A stretch of DNA of 64,000 nucleotides from Hyphomicrobium denitrificans ATCC 51888 (lineage in GTDB: Bacteria; Pseudomonadota; Alphaproteobacteria; Rhizobiales; Hyphomicrobiaceae), in NCBI RefSeq assembly GCF_000143145.1, contig NC_014313.1, forward strand, positions 496,001-560,000. Direction: 5' to 3'. Both the position numbers and the translations under genes were made by a program. Numbering within the stretch: the stretch's first letter is position 1; every line of letters begins with the position of its first letter. The notes under the pieces were generated by a model. It ran no database searches, was not told where the DNA came from, and saw only the letters and a list, made by a program, of their open reading frames with translations. This document shows, one piece after another, positions 51,679 to 60,032 of the stretch.

Positions 51679-52393
51679 GACGCGTCGGCCGCGTGTTCGG
51701 CGTTGGCGGGATACTGCCGGCGCTCGCACGACTTTCGGGGGCGGGAGCGCCGTCGCGTTTGCGTGCAACTTTATAATATGCCCACCAGAGGTGCGCGGCG
51801 ACGCCTCTGAATGGCCGCCAGTCTTCCGCCAAGGGATTCATTTCCTTGGCGGTCGGACGCGATGGGAGATCAAGCCCGATGCGCATGGCTTCCTGCACGG
51901 CAAGGTCTCCCACGGGCCAAGCATCGCCGTGTCCAAGGCAGAATAAGAGATAGATATCGGCCGTCCACGGTCCGACGCCATGCAGCGACGTCAGGATGCG
52001 GTGGGCTTCGTCGGCATCGGCATCAGCGAGCGCGTCGAGGTCGAGCCGCTTGTCCGCGATCTCCTGCGCGATGTGCTTGAGCGTTTTGATTTTCGCCGCC
52101 GACAATCCGAGGCGGGCAAGCCGGTCGGCGCGTGAACGAAGCAACGCGTCGTGATGGAACGGATCAAACGCGATTTCGAGGCGCGACCAGATCGCGGACG
52201 CGCTTGCGATCGAGAGCTGTTGACCGACGACGATTGCCGCCAGCCCAGGCAGTCCCGCGGGCCGGCGCCTGAGTTGAGGCATGCCGGCCTGCGCAATGAT
52301 CGGTCGAAGCCTCGGATCACGCCGCGCGAGTTTTTTCACGGCGTGTTCGAGATCGTCTTGCGTATCGAGGCGGTAAATCGCGTTATTTTGCAC
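51578..52393 (-). CDS. AlkA-like DNA-3-methyladenine glycosylase (HhH-GPD)
   Basis: 271-residue HhH-GPD base-excision repair enzyme. The helix-hairpin-helix is LHGVGPWTADIYLLF and the catalytic aspartate lies in PVGDLAVQEAMRIG. IVVGQQLSIASASAIWSRL is the N-domain stretch. About 50 residues at the C-terminus are low complexity (Pro, Arg, Ser, Thr) and lie opposite hugZ. They may be natural or an in-frame run-on. A GTG start at 52393 gives MQNNAIYRLDTQDDLEHA. It follows msrB on the same strand with a 59-base gap. Confidence 0.9.
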   Translation of the reverse strand: MQNNAIYRLDTQDDLEHAVKKLARRDPRLRPIIAQAGMPQLRRRPAGLPGLAAIVVGQQLSIASASAIWSRLEIAFDPFHHDALLRSRADRLARLGLSAAKIKTLKHIAQEIADKRLDLDALADADADEAHRILTSLHGVGPWTADIYLLFCLGHGDAWPVGDLAVQEAMRIGLDLPSRPTAKEMNPLAEDWRPFRGVAAHLWWAYYKVARKRDGAPAPESRASAGSIPPTPNTRPTRLTPSSRAQPEPVSDPVPTATARRTTNARRRPQT

Positions 52394-52452
52394 GAAGCGT
52401 GCCTCGCCCTTACTTGAATGGGTCGCTGATCATTCTCGCTGATGCCGCGAGG

Positions 52453-52899
52453 TCAGCGAATATCCTGCACTTGATCAAGATAAGCGCCGTAGCCTTGCGC
52501 TTCCATATCATCGCGATGAACGAAGCGAAGTGAGGCCGAGTTGATGCAATAGCGAAGCCCGCCTTTGTCGCGAGGACCGTCGGGAAACACGTGGCCGAGG
52601 TGGCTGTCGCCGTGCTTCGAGCGGACTTCGGTCCGCACCATGCCGTGGGTCGCGTCGTGCTTTTCGTTGATGTTCGCCGTGACGATGGGCTTGGTGAAGC
52701 TCGGCCAGCCGCAGCCGGATTCGTATTTGTCGGACGATGCGAACAGTGGTTCGCCCGATACGACATCGACGTAAATGCCTGGCTCCTTGTTGTACAAATA
52801 CTCGCCCGTGCCGGGGCGCTCGGTGCCGCTCTCCTGCGTCACGCGATATTGCTCCGGCGAAAGACGGGCGATGGCATCCTTGTCTTTCGTGTACTTCAT
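52453..52899 (-). CDS. msrB: MsrB, peptide-methionine (R)-S-oxide reductase
   Basis: 148-residue enzyme that repairs methionine-R-sulfoxide. The catalytic Cys118 is in RYCINSASL, and C63 (SGCGWPSF) is the likely recycling partner. The two CxxC zinc sites of the zinc-type enzymes are absent ([10 protein letters not shown] and [15 protein letters not shown] stand in their place), so this is the non-zinc type. A GGAGGAA site precedes ATG 52899. The frame is open upstream to 53013 with arginine-rich residues, which is rejected. Confidence 0.95.
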   Translation of the reverse strand: MKYTKDKDAIARLSPEQYRVTQESGTERPGTGEYLYNKEPGIYVDVVSGEPLFASSDKYESGCGWPSFTKPIVTANINEKHDATHGMVRTEVRSKHGDSHLGHVFPDGPRDKGGLRYCINSASLRFVHRDDMEAQGYGAYLDQVQDIR

Positions 52900-53043
52900 T
52901 CTGCGTTCCTCCAGTGTCGCTGCCGTCCCGGGGAGTTTTTCGATGCGGCGGGCGCCCTTGTTACATGGCCCGCTAATGGCGCGATGACGCAATTGCGGGC
53001 GAGGGCTAGGCACGATTTCAAGCCAGCATAACCGCCAACGGGC

Positions 53044-54177
53044 TTATTTGAAAATCGAGGTCAGCGAGAACGAGGATGCGACGACGATCGGGGGATTTTC
53101 CGCAACCTGCGGATAGGGCTCGTCGACGTAGACGCTGAGGCCGGTGGCGCGCGCGTTCTTGATCAGCGAGGCGACGTAAGCCCAGCCGTTGGGTTCGAAG
53201 CCGAGGCAGGCTTCCGACATCTCACCCTTCAGGCGTTCGTGGATTGCGATATTGCCGCGCGCAAGGATGGCTGACGTCTGCTGCGGCGTATACTGTTCCT
53301 TGCCCCAGAGCTTCTTGAGGTAAACGCCGACGACATAGCGCTTGATCGTCGGCCCCCAGGTGACGCGCTGATCCTTGTTCGCCGAGAACGTGTATTCGCC
53401 GGGCGGCAACGGCCCGACGGCACGCGTCGCAAGGCAGTCAGGGTCGGGATTGTTTCTGCAGACTTCGCGGCCGGAGATGGCCCAGGCGATCGTCTGGCCG
53501 CGCGCGCCGCCTTCGGTGATGACGAACAGGCGGCCGGTTTTAATCGTATAGCCCAAGCGGAAGTTTCCGACCGCGGCCGGGACTTCATGCACGACGTCCT
53601 GGAACGGATTGCAGATCTCGCCGCCGGTCAGCTTTCGAGGATAACCCTTGTGCTGGATCGTGACGTAGTCGACGCCTTCGGCGCAGTCCCACTGCGGCAG
53701 AACTTTCTTGCTCGCGAGGCTGATGGCGCGTGCGGGCGGTATCGGCGGCGGCGCAGGTGTTGTTTTGGCTTTCGGCGTCGCCGCGACTTTCGGTTCCCAG
53801 GCACCGGGCGGAAGCGCTGCTTCCGTCGGCGGAGGCTGTGCCATGCGCGGCATATTCCGGATTTGCTCGCATTCGGCTGACAGCTTCGGCGGCTGAATCT
53901 GTTTCGCGGCGAGTTTTCTTGCCGACGCTCCGCTCGCGCCGTGCTCGATGTAAGCTTTGACGAGGGCGTGCTGGACCTCGATCTGCTCGTCGGAAAGCTC
54001 GAAAATGCAATTCTCGTAGATCTGGTCGCCGACCTTGCCGAAAAAGTCTGCGATCTGGCCAGCTGCTTCGGCGGGATTCGGGGGCTGCTGGGCGCGTCCG
54101 GGCGATGCCGTCAGCAGCATTCCAGCGGCGGCGAGAACGAGCAGTCTCGACAGAGATGTGTTTGGCTTGTCGATCAC
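53044..54177 (-). CDS. Secreted protein, possibly DUF2778/L,D-transpeptidase-like
   Basis: About 377 residues, with a signal peptide (LSRLLVLAAAGMLLTASPGRAQ), an alpha-helical N-terminal part with cysteines (YENCIFELSDEQIEVQHAL), a Pro/Ala linker and a C-terminal domain. This last domain has GPLPPGEYTFSANKD and NIAIHERLKGEMSEACLGF. The order of a P-x-P-x-G-x-Y motif and a His then Ser-x-x-Cys resembles Tlde1/L,D-transpeptidase-like folds, but the usual SHGC is changed. GTG 54177 is preferred to GTG 54201. The function is uncertain. Confidence 0.6.
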   Translation of the reverse strand: MIDKPNTSLSRLLVLAAAGMLLTASPGRAQQPPNPAEAAGQIADFFGKVGDQIYENCIFELSDEQIEVQHALVKAYIEHGASGASARKLAAKQIQPPKLSAECEQIRNMPRMAQPPPTEAALPPGAWEPKVAATPKAKTTPAPPPIPPARAISLASKKVLPQWDCAEGVDYVTIQHKGYPRKLTGGEICNPFQDVVHEVPAAVGNFRLGYTIKTGRLFVITEGGARGQTIAWAISGREVCRNNPDPDCLATRAVGPLPPGEYTFSANKDQRVTWGPTIKRYVVGVYLKKLWGKEQYTPQQTSAILARGNIAIHERLKGEMSEACLGFEPNGWAYVASLIKNARATGLSVYVDEPYPQVAENPPIVVASSFSLTSIFK

Positions 54178-54319
54178 GTGGTTCCGCCCGGCCCGATTCA
54201 CTCGCTAGTCATAGCGCATGAGTCTGGGCAAGAGCGAGGCGCGGTTGCTTTCAAATTTGAATTGAAACTCAATCCGTTATCTCTGCCGGCGAGAAAAATC
54301 CTGCGGCGGAGGACCAGAT

Positions 54320-54529
54320 TCAGCCGGTCTCGTCTTTTTCCGCTCTGCTGTTTCCGAGATAATGGTCGAGCTGTTTGAAAAGGACCGCGAACTGCGTGCT
54401 CGCGCCTTTGCAGTAGGGGCATTCCGCGATGTGGCCCTCGAGGTCCTGCAACTCTTCTTTCGAAAGCGTGCGCTCGCGAGATTCGCTGACGAGCCAGGTT
54501 GAGTCCTTGCAGGTGATCGGGTTCGTCAT
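54320..54529 (-). CDS. Zinc-finger anti-sigma factor
   Basis: 69-residue protein with the H-x3-C-x2-C zinc-binding anti-sigma motif HIAECPYC. The rest is helical (TLSKEELQDLEG, FAVLFKQLDHYLG). No transmembrane helix, so it is a cytoplasmic sensor of the ZAS kind, like ChrR or RsrA. ATG 54529 lies two bases after the sigma gene stop, so the two are made together. It probably holds the sigma factor until a redox or zinc signal. Confidence 0.87.
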   Translation of the reverse strand: MTNPITCKDSTWLVSESRERTLSKEELQDLEGHIAECPYCKGASTQFAVLFKQLDHYLGNSRAEKDETG

Positions 54530-54531
54530 CG

Positions 54532-55122
54532 TCAATCTCGCTGCCAATTCAAGTCGAGGCAAAGCCGCAACTGCATCCGCGCCCTGTACAGCAGAATGCG
54601 CAGGTTGCCCTGGGAGATCCCGAGTTCCCGGCAAATTTCAGGCGGATCGAGTTCGAGCCATTCGCGCATCAGAAACGCGCGAGATGTTCGGGCCGGAAGG
54701 CGCGTCATGCACACTTCAAGGACTTTGAAGAATGCATCGCGCTCCGCGACGGTGTGAGGGTTCGTCCAGACGTCCTTGGTGTCGATCCAGCAACCACTGT
54801 CATCGAACAACGTGTCGAAGGTGCGCGAATTGTCGTCGTCGATGACGGCATGTTCGGCGGGGAGCCCGCTGTCTCGCCGCCGCGACTTGGACTGATCACG
54901 CATGACGTCGAGAATCTTGAAGCGCAGGATGGAGAACAGCCACGTTCGCAGCGTCGAGCGGCGTTCGAAACTGTCGGCTTTCTCGATGGCCGCGAGCAGC
55001 GTTTCCTGCGTTGCGTCCTCGGCCGCCGCTGCGTTCTTCAGCTGCGTCAGCGCCATCCGATAGAGCAGCGGCCTGTATTCGGCGGCTTCCTCGGCGATCG
55101 TTTTGCGAAGGCGGGTGTCCAT
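54532..55122 (-). CDS. ECF RNA polymerase sigma factor
   Basis: 196-residue group 4 sigma factor. Region 2 is visible as YRPLLYRMALTQLKNAAAAEDATQETLLAAI with TLRTWLFSILRFKILD, and region 4 as DPPEICRELGISQGNLRILLYRARMQL. A linker of about 50 residues between the two is rather long. It pairs with the zinc anti-sigma and is divergent from the catalase-like gene, which is a likely target. The intergenic 55123-55291 should contain its autoregulated promoter. Confidence 0.92.
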   Translation of the reverse strand: MDTRLRKTIAEEAAEYRPLLYRMALTQLKNAAAAEDATQETLLAAIEKADSFERRSTLRTWLFSILRFKILDVMRDQSKSRRRDSGLPAEHAVIDDDNSRTFDTLFDDSGCWIDTKDVWTNPHTVAERDAFFKVLEVCMTRLPARTSRAFLMREWLELDPPEICRELGISQGNLRILLYRARMQLRLCLDLNWQRD

Positions 55123-55291
55123 GTCGATAAAATTCGTCCGAACAGGGCGTAACGTCCGGATGTTCTCGCCCGACTAATCAGCAAACCAAACGCAAATCTA
55201 CGTGACACGGCTGGCGATCCGCAGTCGCGACCGGTGGACGTGTGCGCGGGGTGGTTTCGTTCGAATGCGTCGTTCCAACGGGAGATCGGTT

Positions 55292-56272
55292 ATGAAGGAA
55301 GCTGCTATTCCGCTGCTGATTGCCGCCGCGATTTCATTGCTCGCCATCAATGCCAAGGCCGAGGAGGTGCCACCCGAAGCAATGGTCGATGCCGTCAACG
55401 GCGTATTCGGCGTGCACCAGGGTGCGCGCGCCGTTCACGCCAAGGGAACGGTTCTGACCGGAACGTTCGCTGCCTCGCCCGAAGCCGCCGCGCTCACGAC
55501 TGCGCCACATCTGCAGGCGGGGTCGACTGTGCCGGTCACGGTGCGATTCTCGAATTTCGCCGGTATACCGACGATTGCGGATAACGATGGGTTGGCCAGT
55601 CCGCGCGGACTGGCGTTGAAGTTCAAGCTCGCGGATGGTTCGGAGACAGACATCGTCGCGCATTCGTTCAACGGCTTTCCCGTCGCGACTACCGGTGAGT
55701 TCCGCCAGCTTCTCATCGCGCTTGGGACGAGCAAGCCCGATACGCCAAAGCCGACGCCGCTCGATACGTTCCTTGGCGATCACCCGATTGCCAAGACGTT
55801 CCTGACTGCCGCGAAGCCCAATCCGGTGAGCTTCGCCAGCCTGCCGTACTATGCGGTGAACGCCTTCAAGCTCACGAACAAGGACGGCAAGGCGGCGTTC
55901 GTCCGCTACCAAATCGTGCCGGCTGGGGGAGAGCACTATCTAAGCGACGCGGACGCGAAGGCGGCGGCCGCTTCCTACCTCAGTGACGAAATCAAAAAGC
56001 GCGTCGGCGAAGGTCCGGTGGCGTTCACGCTCGTCGCGCAGATCGCGGATGCCGGTGACAAGGTCGACGATCCGTCGATCGCATGGCCCGCAGATCGCAA
56101 GACGGTCCCGCTTGGGACGATCACGCTGACGAAAAGCGCGGGTGACGATGCGGCAAACAAAGAACTCGTGTTCATGCCGAATGCGGTTCCGGCCGGGATA
56201 GAGGCTGCCGATCCGATGATTGCGGATCGCGGGGCCGTGTATGCGGCGTCCTTCGCGCGCAGAAATCCTTGA
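55292..56272 (+). CDS. Periplasmic catalase-family (SrpA-like) peroxidase
   Basis: 326-residue protein of the mini-catalase family, with a signal peptide (MKEAAIPLLIAAAISLLAINAKAEE). Catalase features are VDAVNGVFGVHQGARAVHAKGTVLTGTF with the distal His, VPVTVRFSNFAGIPTIADND, and PRGLALKFKL. GGAGAT precedes ATG 55292, so the upstream frame to 55202 is not used. Divergent transcription from an ECF sigma suggests peroxide- or oxidant-induced expression. Confidence 0.9.
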   Translation: MKEAAIPLLIAAAISLLAINAKAEEVPPEAMVDAVNGVFGVHQGARAVHAKGTVLTGTFAASPEAAALTTAPHLQAGSTVPVTVRFSNFAGIPTIADNDGLASPRGLALKFKLADGSETDIVAHSFNGFPVATTGEFRQLLIALGTSKPDTPKPTPLDTFLGDHPIAKTFLTAAKPNPVSFASLPYYAVNAFKLTNKDGKAAFVRYQIVPAGGEHYLSDADAKAAAASYLSDEIKKRVGEGPVAFTLVAQIADAGDKVDDPSIAWPADRKTVPLGTITLTKSAGDDAANKELVFMPNAVPAGIEAADPMIADRGAVYAASFARRNP

Positions 56273-56587
56273 GCCGACGAGAAGGCGGGAGGCTACAGCG
56301 CCGAAGGTAGCGCCCGCACCGTGGAGAGAGGCACGGGCTACGTTGCCTCTCTCCATTTTTCTGGACTTCGCGGAAGACGGCCGCGAGGGAGATCTGCCGC
56401 TGGCACGGCCCGGCCGCTTTCTTTGCGGGAGCGAAGTTCCAGGCACGAAACTGGCCCAAAGCTGCATGTCTTGGTGGGGTGGACGGCGCCTGCGGGCTCG
56501 TAAGCCGGTTCCGCTTGCGGAGGCCTCTGTTGGCTGAAATATTCCGGCAGCCGAATCGTAATCCGCCAGACATCATCGGGTGAGCCT
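56273..56587. other. Intergenic region between catalase-like gene and MHS transporter
   Basis: This spacer of about 315 bases shows no credible gene. Short open frames on both strands are Arg/Pro-rich and have no ribosome sites. The sequence stays GC-rich. An inverted repeat of GAGAGAGGCA/TGCCTCTCTCC type around 56323-56354 could be the terminator of the catalase-like gene, but has only a TTTTTC tail. Confidence 0.4.
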
Positions 56588-57895
56588 TTGACCGGATCAA
56601 AGAACGTCTCGACGCGCCGCGTCCTGTTTGCAAGCCTTGCGGGTACGACGATCGAGTTCTTTGATTTCTACATTTACGCGACGGCGGCGGTTCTTGTTTT
56701 TCCGCAGTTGTTCTTTCCGAGCGCCGACGCGACGACTGCGACGCTGCAATCCTTCGCGACGTTTTCGATTGCATTTTTCGCGCGTCCCGTCGGCGCCATG
56801 CTGTTCGGGCATTTCGGCGATCGCGTCGGACGCAAGGCGACTCTGGTAGCGGCGCTGCTGACGATGGGCATCGCGACGATCATGATCGGCATCCTGCCGA
56901 CGTATGAGACCGCAGGCGTCTGGGCTCCGTTGCTGCTCGCGCTATGCCGCTTCTTTCAAGGTCTCGGGCTCGGCGGCGAGTGGGGCGGTGCGGTGCTGCT
57001 CGCGACCGAGAACGCGCCACAAGGGAAGAAGGCGTGGTTCGGCATGTTTCCGCAGCTCGGCGCGCCCATCGGCTTTCTTTGCTCGACGGGCGTGTTTCTT
57101 GCGATCACCGAACTGCTGACCGATCAGCAATTCCTTTCGTTCGGATGGCGCATACCGTTCATCGCCAGCGCCGTTCTGGTTTTTGTCGGGCTTTATGTGC
57201 GTCTGCGGATTTCTGAAACGCCGGCATTTCAGAAAGCGATCGAGAAGAACGAGCGCGTGCGTGTGCCTTTGGCGACGGTATTTTCGCGGCACTTCGGGCT
57301 GCTGATCCTTGGGACGTTCGGAGCTTTGGCGACGTTCGTTCTCTTCTATCTGATGACGGTTTTTGCCTTGAGCTGGGGGATCAGCAACCTCGGTTATACG
57401 CGGCAGCAGTTCCTGCCCATTCAGATGATCGGCGTGATCTTCTTCGGACTGACTATTCCGCTGTCGGCGTGGCTCGCAGACAAGGTCGGCCGTCAGACGG
57501 TTCTGCTGTGGGCGACGGCGCTCATCGGCATCTTCGGGCTCCTGTTCGAACCGCTTTTCGGCGGCGGGAGCGTGGCGAGCGTCGTTGGCTTCATGGTTCT
57601 CGGTCTAGCGCTGATGGGCTTTACGTACGGCCCGCTCGGCACGGCGCTTTCGGAGCCGTTCCCTGTCGGCGTGCGCTATACGGGGGCGTCGCTGGCGTTC
57701 AATCTCGCCGGGATATTCGGAGCTTCGCTGGCTCCCTACGTTGCGACGACGCTCGCGACGAAGTTCGGCATTCAGGCCGTGGGCTTCTATCTGACGGCGG
57801 CGTCGATCATCACGTTCCTGGCTCTGTGGGGAATCAGCCGGCATTCGCACGGCGTCCAGACGGCGACTTTGGCCTCGCAGGAGCAGGCTGGCTGA
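56588..57895 (+). CDS. Metabolite:H+ symporter (MHS-family MFS transporter)
   Basis: 435-residue MFS protein of the ShiA/ProP/KgtP group. The N-terminus has AGTTIEFFDFYIYATAAVLVFPQLFFP, and the loop 2-3 motif is GHFGDRVGRKATL. FFQGLGLGGEWGGAVLL is the classic MHS stretch. Twelve helices are visible. The start is TTG 56588 (MTGSKNVSTRRVLF), as no ATG or GTG lies in the right place. These transporters take up organic acids or compatible solutes; the substrate here is unknown. Confidence 0.88.
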   Translation: MTGSKNVSTRRVLFASLAGTTIEFFDFYIYATAAVLVFPQLFFPSADATTATLQSFATFSIAFFARPVGAMLFGHFGDRVGRKATLVAALLTMGIATIMIGILPTYETAGVWAPLLLALCRFFQGLGLGGEWGGAVLLATENAPQGKKAWFGMFPQLGAPIGFLCSTGVFLAITELLTDQQFLSFGWRIPFIASAVLVFVGLYVRLRISETPAFQKAIEKNERVRVPLATVFSRHFGLLILGTFGALATFVLFYLMTVFALSWGISNLGYTRQQFLPIQMIGVIFFGLTIPLSAWLADKVGRQTVLLWATALIGIFGLLFEPLFGGGSVASVVGFMVLGLALMGFTYGPLGTALSEPFPVGVRYTGASLAFNLAGIFGASLAPYVATTLATKFGIQAVGFYLTAASIITFLALWGISRHSHGVQTATLASQEQAG

Positions 57896-58655
57896 TCGTC
57901 AGCAGGCGGTCTATCTGCAATTTGCCCGTTCAGTTGCGAACGCGGTTTTGCAGACGCCACATGCCCTTGGCCTATCTGCCTGTGACCATAGTCGACCAAT
58001 TGCTAAGTTCGCTCGCGAATTCAATTATATCGTGCCGGTGTTTATAAAATTCGCTTTATAGCGCACCGCAAAGCCTTCTCGCAGACGCAAAATCATTTCT
58101 TAGCCAGAAAGTTTTTTTACTTGCGCTCGTGCTCGCCACCATAATACTGCGACAGGTCGTCAGTACAGATCGCATGTGGTTCCTCATGTTGGGCACGCCA
58201 AAAGCACGTCACGTTCGCTGTGCTTTTTCGAGCGCACCAACGTCTGCGCGCGATCTGACGGCATCGGAATTCATCGCGGAACACGTCGAGGCTCCGTTGA
58301 GCCTGACCTCGACGCGTGCTCGTGGCGAATGGCCAGGGCGAGCGTATTCCTCCTCGATCGTCCTGGTCGATCTGCAAGTGAAGGGGGGTCGTTGTGTTCC
58401 ACTAGTCCTCGCGGCGCACAAACAGCCTTTTTCCCACTGTGCGTCTAACTCGGCTGAGAGTGACCGCTCTCAGCCGTCTTTTTTCGAGATCGCAATCGCT
58501 GGCGCCGCACCGGATAGCAAACGCGCGCGCATTCCGAGCCAGTCAATCCTTCAGCAGAGACTGGGGCGCCATTGAACAGACGCTCATGTCTTTCCGGCTG
58601 GCTCAGAGCTGTCCAGCGATGTCGCGGCTACGTATGCGAGGCGGATTTTGCGTCC
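57896..58655. other. Long intergenic region with a strong unassigned terminator
   Basis: This spacer of about 760 bases separates the MHS transporter and the NuoEF-like gene. Bases 58000-58130 are AT-rich for this genome, with ATTATAT and TTTATAA stretches. A hairpin AAAAGCAC/GTGCTTTTT lies at 58200-58228 and can serve as a terminator on either strand. A perfect terminator on the plus strand follows at 58451-58484. Open frames here (for example 58129-58575) look non-coding: they have poor composition, no ribosome sites and cross the terminator. An RNA gene is possible. Confidence 0.5.
58451..58484 (+). terminator. Rho-independent terminator without an upstream gene
   Basis: CGGCTGAGAG (58451-58460) pairs perfectly with CTCTCAGCCG (58467-58476) around TGACCG, followed by TCTTTTTT. 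The nearest plus-strand gene ends 555 bases upstream, so it most likely ends a short untranslated RNA or is a leader attenuator of the gene downstream. Confidence 0.9.
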
Positions 58656-59816
58656 GTGCTTCACGACGACAGCGAGGCGCGTGCGGACGACGAGCACGCT
58701 TCCAGCCAAGATGCTGAGCCCGCGGATGAAGATCGCGCACGCGTTTGCGTCGGGCTGCCATGCGCGCTGGCCGGAGCGGAACAGTTTTGTCACTCTCTCG
58801 TCGAGTCCGGGCTCGTTCGAAGCGACGAGATCACGCGCGAGACGTGTCTGGCACAGTGCTGGCGCGCGCCGGCCATCGGCCGGGACGGACGCATCTACTC
58901 GGGCGCTTGCGAGACATCAGACTTCGGACCGGCCGAGTCGTTCGAGCAATATTGTGCGTCCGGCGGCTATGGGGTTCTGAAAAGCTGTCTGGCCAAGCGG
59001 CGCAGTCTCGAAAGCGTTCTCTGCGCGCTATCCTCGGCGGCGGTTCGCTTGTTCGAGAAGGCGGATGCGCCTTTTGGCGTGCGTATTCGCGAGCTTCGCG
59101 CTCGGTACTCAACGGTCAAAATCGTCATGCTCATTGACGAGCATGGACCTGGAGAAATGGCGCAATCCTTCTTCCTGGCGCAGTTTCCGCAACGGGTGCT
59201 TGAAGGCTTGCTGATCGTCGCGCATGCGCTTGGCGCGCCGGAGATCGTTCTTTGCTACAGCCGCAGGCACGAGAGTGCGTGCCGCAAATTCTATAAAGAA
59301 TTTCTTTTCCTGAAGAATCGTGGACTTGGCGCGAATGTCCGCTTCACATTGATCGATGCCGAAAGCCAGTCGGAGCAGCAAAGTTTGCGGCAGATCTGTC
59401 TGACGTCGAACAGCGAGGAGCCGAGCGCGTCGGCGCTGATCGCCGATCCCGAGTTCGTCGCGTGGGTGCCTGAAATCGTCGCGACGGGTGATGCGCTCGA
59501 CGGCGATGCCGCGAGCGGTCCGCAAACGCTCTATGCGTTGCTCGGGTGTGTTTCACGGCCTGGGATCTACAAGGCTCCGGTGTTCAGCACCGTTCACGAA
59601 CTCATCGCGCTGGCTGGCGGCATCCGGGCAGGCGAGAGTTTGCATAGCTTTGTGCCTGGCGATTGGGATCGCGTTGCCCTGCCTGCGCATCACAGCAATC
59701 TTCGCGTCGATGCAGAAATTCTCGGACACACGGAACGAATGACTTTTCCTATCGTCTTTATTTCAAAAAGCGATAATCTGCAGCGCCAGACGGCGTTTCC
59801 AAGTTTCTCAAACTAG
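58656..59816 (+). CDS. NuoE/NuoF-like fused protein lacking canonical FMN and 4Fe-4S motifs
   Basis: About 386 residues from a GTG at 58656; a longer TTG start at 58572 is possible. The N-terminus has the NuoE thioredoxin-fold 2Fe-2S ligands C31-x4-C36 and C64-x3-C68 (VCVGLPCALAG, CLAQCWRAPA). The next part resembles NuoF (MLIDEHGPGEMAQSFFLAQFPQRVLEGLLIVAHALGA) and an SLBB-like stretch (LLGCVSRPGIYKAPVFSTVHELIALAGGI). The NuoF GRGGAGFPTG FMN motif and the final 4Fe-4S motif (CGxCxPC) are missing. It may be a regulatory or assembly relative of formate dehydrogenase or complex I subunits. The 52-residue peptide gene follows after 46 bases. Confidence 0.75.
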   Translation: MLHDDSEARADDEHASSQDAEPADEDRARVCVGLPCALAGAEQFCHSLVESGLVRSDEITRETCLAQCWRAPAIGRDGRIYSGACETSDFGPAESFEQYCASGGYGVLKSCLAKRRSLESVLCALSSAAVRLFEKADAPFGVRIRELRARYSTVKIVMLIDEHGPGEMAQSFFLAQFPQRVLEGLLIVAHALGAPEIVLCYSRRHESACRKFYKEFLFLKNRGLGANVRFTLIDAESQSEQQSLRQICLTSNSEEPSASALIADPEFVAWVPEIVATGDALDGDAASGPQTLYALLGCVSRPGIYKAPVFSTVHELIALAGGIRAGESLHSFVPGDWDRVALPAHHSNLRVDAEILGHTERMTFPIVFISKSDNLQRQTAFPSFSN

Positions 59817-59862
59817 CCGCCGCTGCTCGCAACTGAACTCAGACACGGAAGGATTGTTCGAT

Positions 59863-60021
59863 ATGAGCGATGCGGACGACAAATCCTCCACCGCGGAAAC
59901 GAACGAGAGTTTGTTGCAGAGCGCAACGGGCGGCCAAGTTGTGGTTCCTGAAGCGGAAAACGTCGAAGGGCCGATGAAGCCGATCGTCGTCATGCCGGTC
60001 GCGCATCAATATTCGGCTTGA
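59863..60021 (+). CDS. Small 52-residue peptide gene downstream of the NuoEF-like gene
   Basis: An open frame from ATG 59863 to TGA 60021 encodes 52 residues, with a GGAAGGA site 9 bases before the ATG. The N-terminal half is acidic and Ser/Thr-rich (MSDADDKSSTAETNESLL) and the C-terminal half is hydrophobic with prolines, ending PVAHQYSA. Codon use is normal for the window. The peptide has no cysteine and no clear helix or signal. It is too short to place in a family. It could be a small partner of the NuoEF-like protein or a precursor peptide. Confidence 0.6.
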   Translation: MSDADDKSSTAETNESLLQSATGGQVVVPEAENVEGPMKPIVVMPVAHQYSA

Positions 60022-60032
60022 GCGTTCAGGCT

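Noticed and set aside
56220..56537. 105-residue open frame after the catalase-like gene
   Set aside because: Begins inside the catalase-like gene and is Arg/Pro-rich with no ribosome site.
58129..58575. 148-residue open frame in the long spacer
   Set aside because: It reads through the terminator at 58451-58484, has no ribosome site and overlaps other frames of equal quality.
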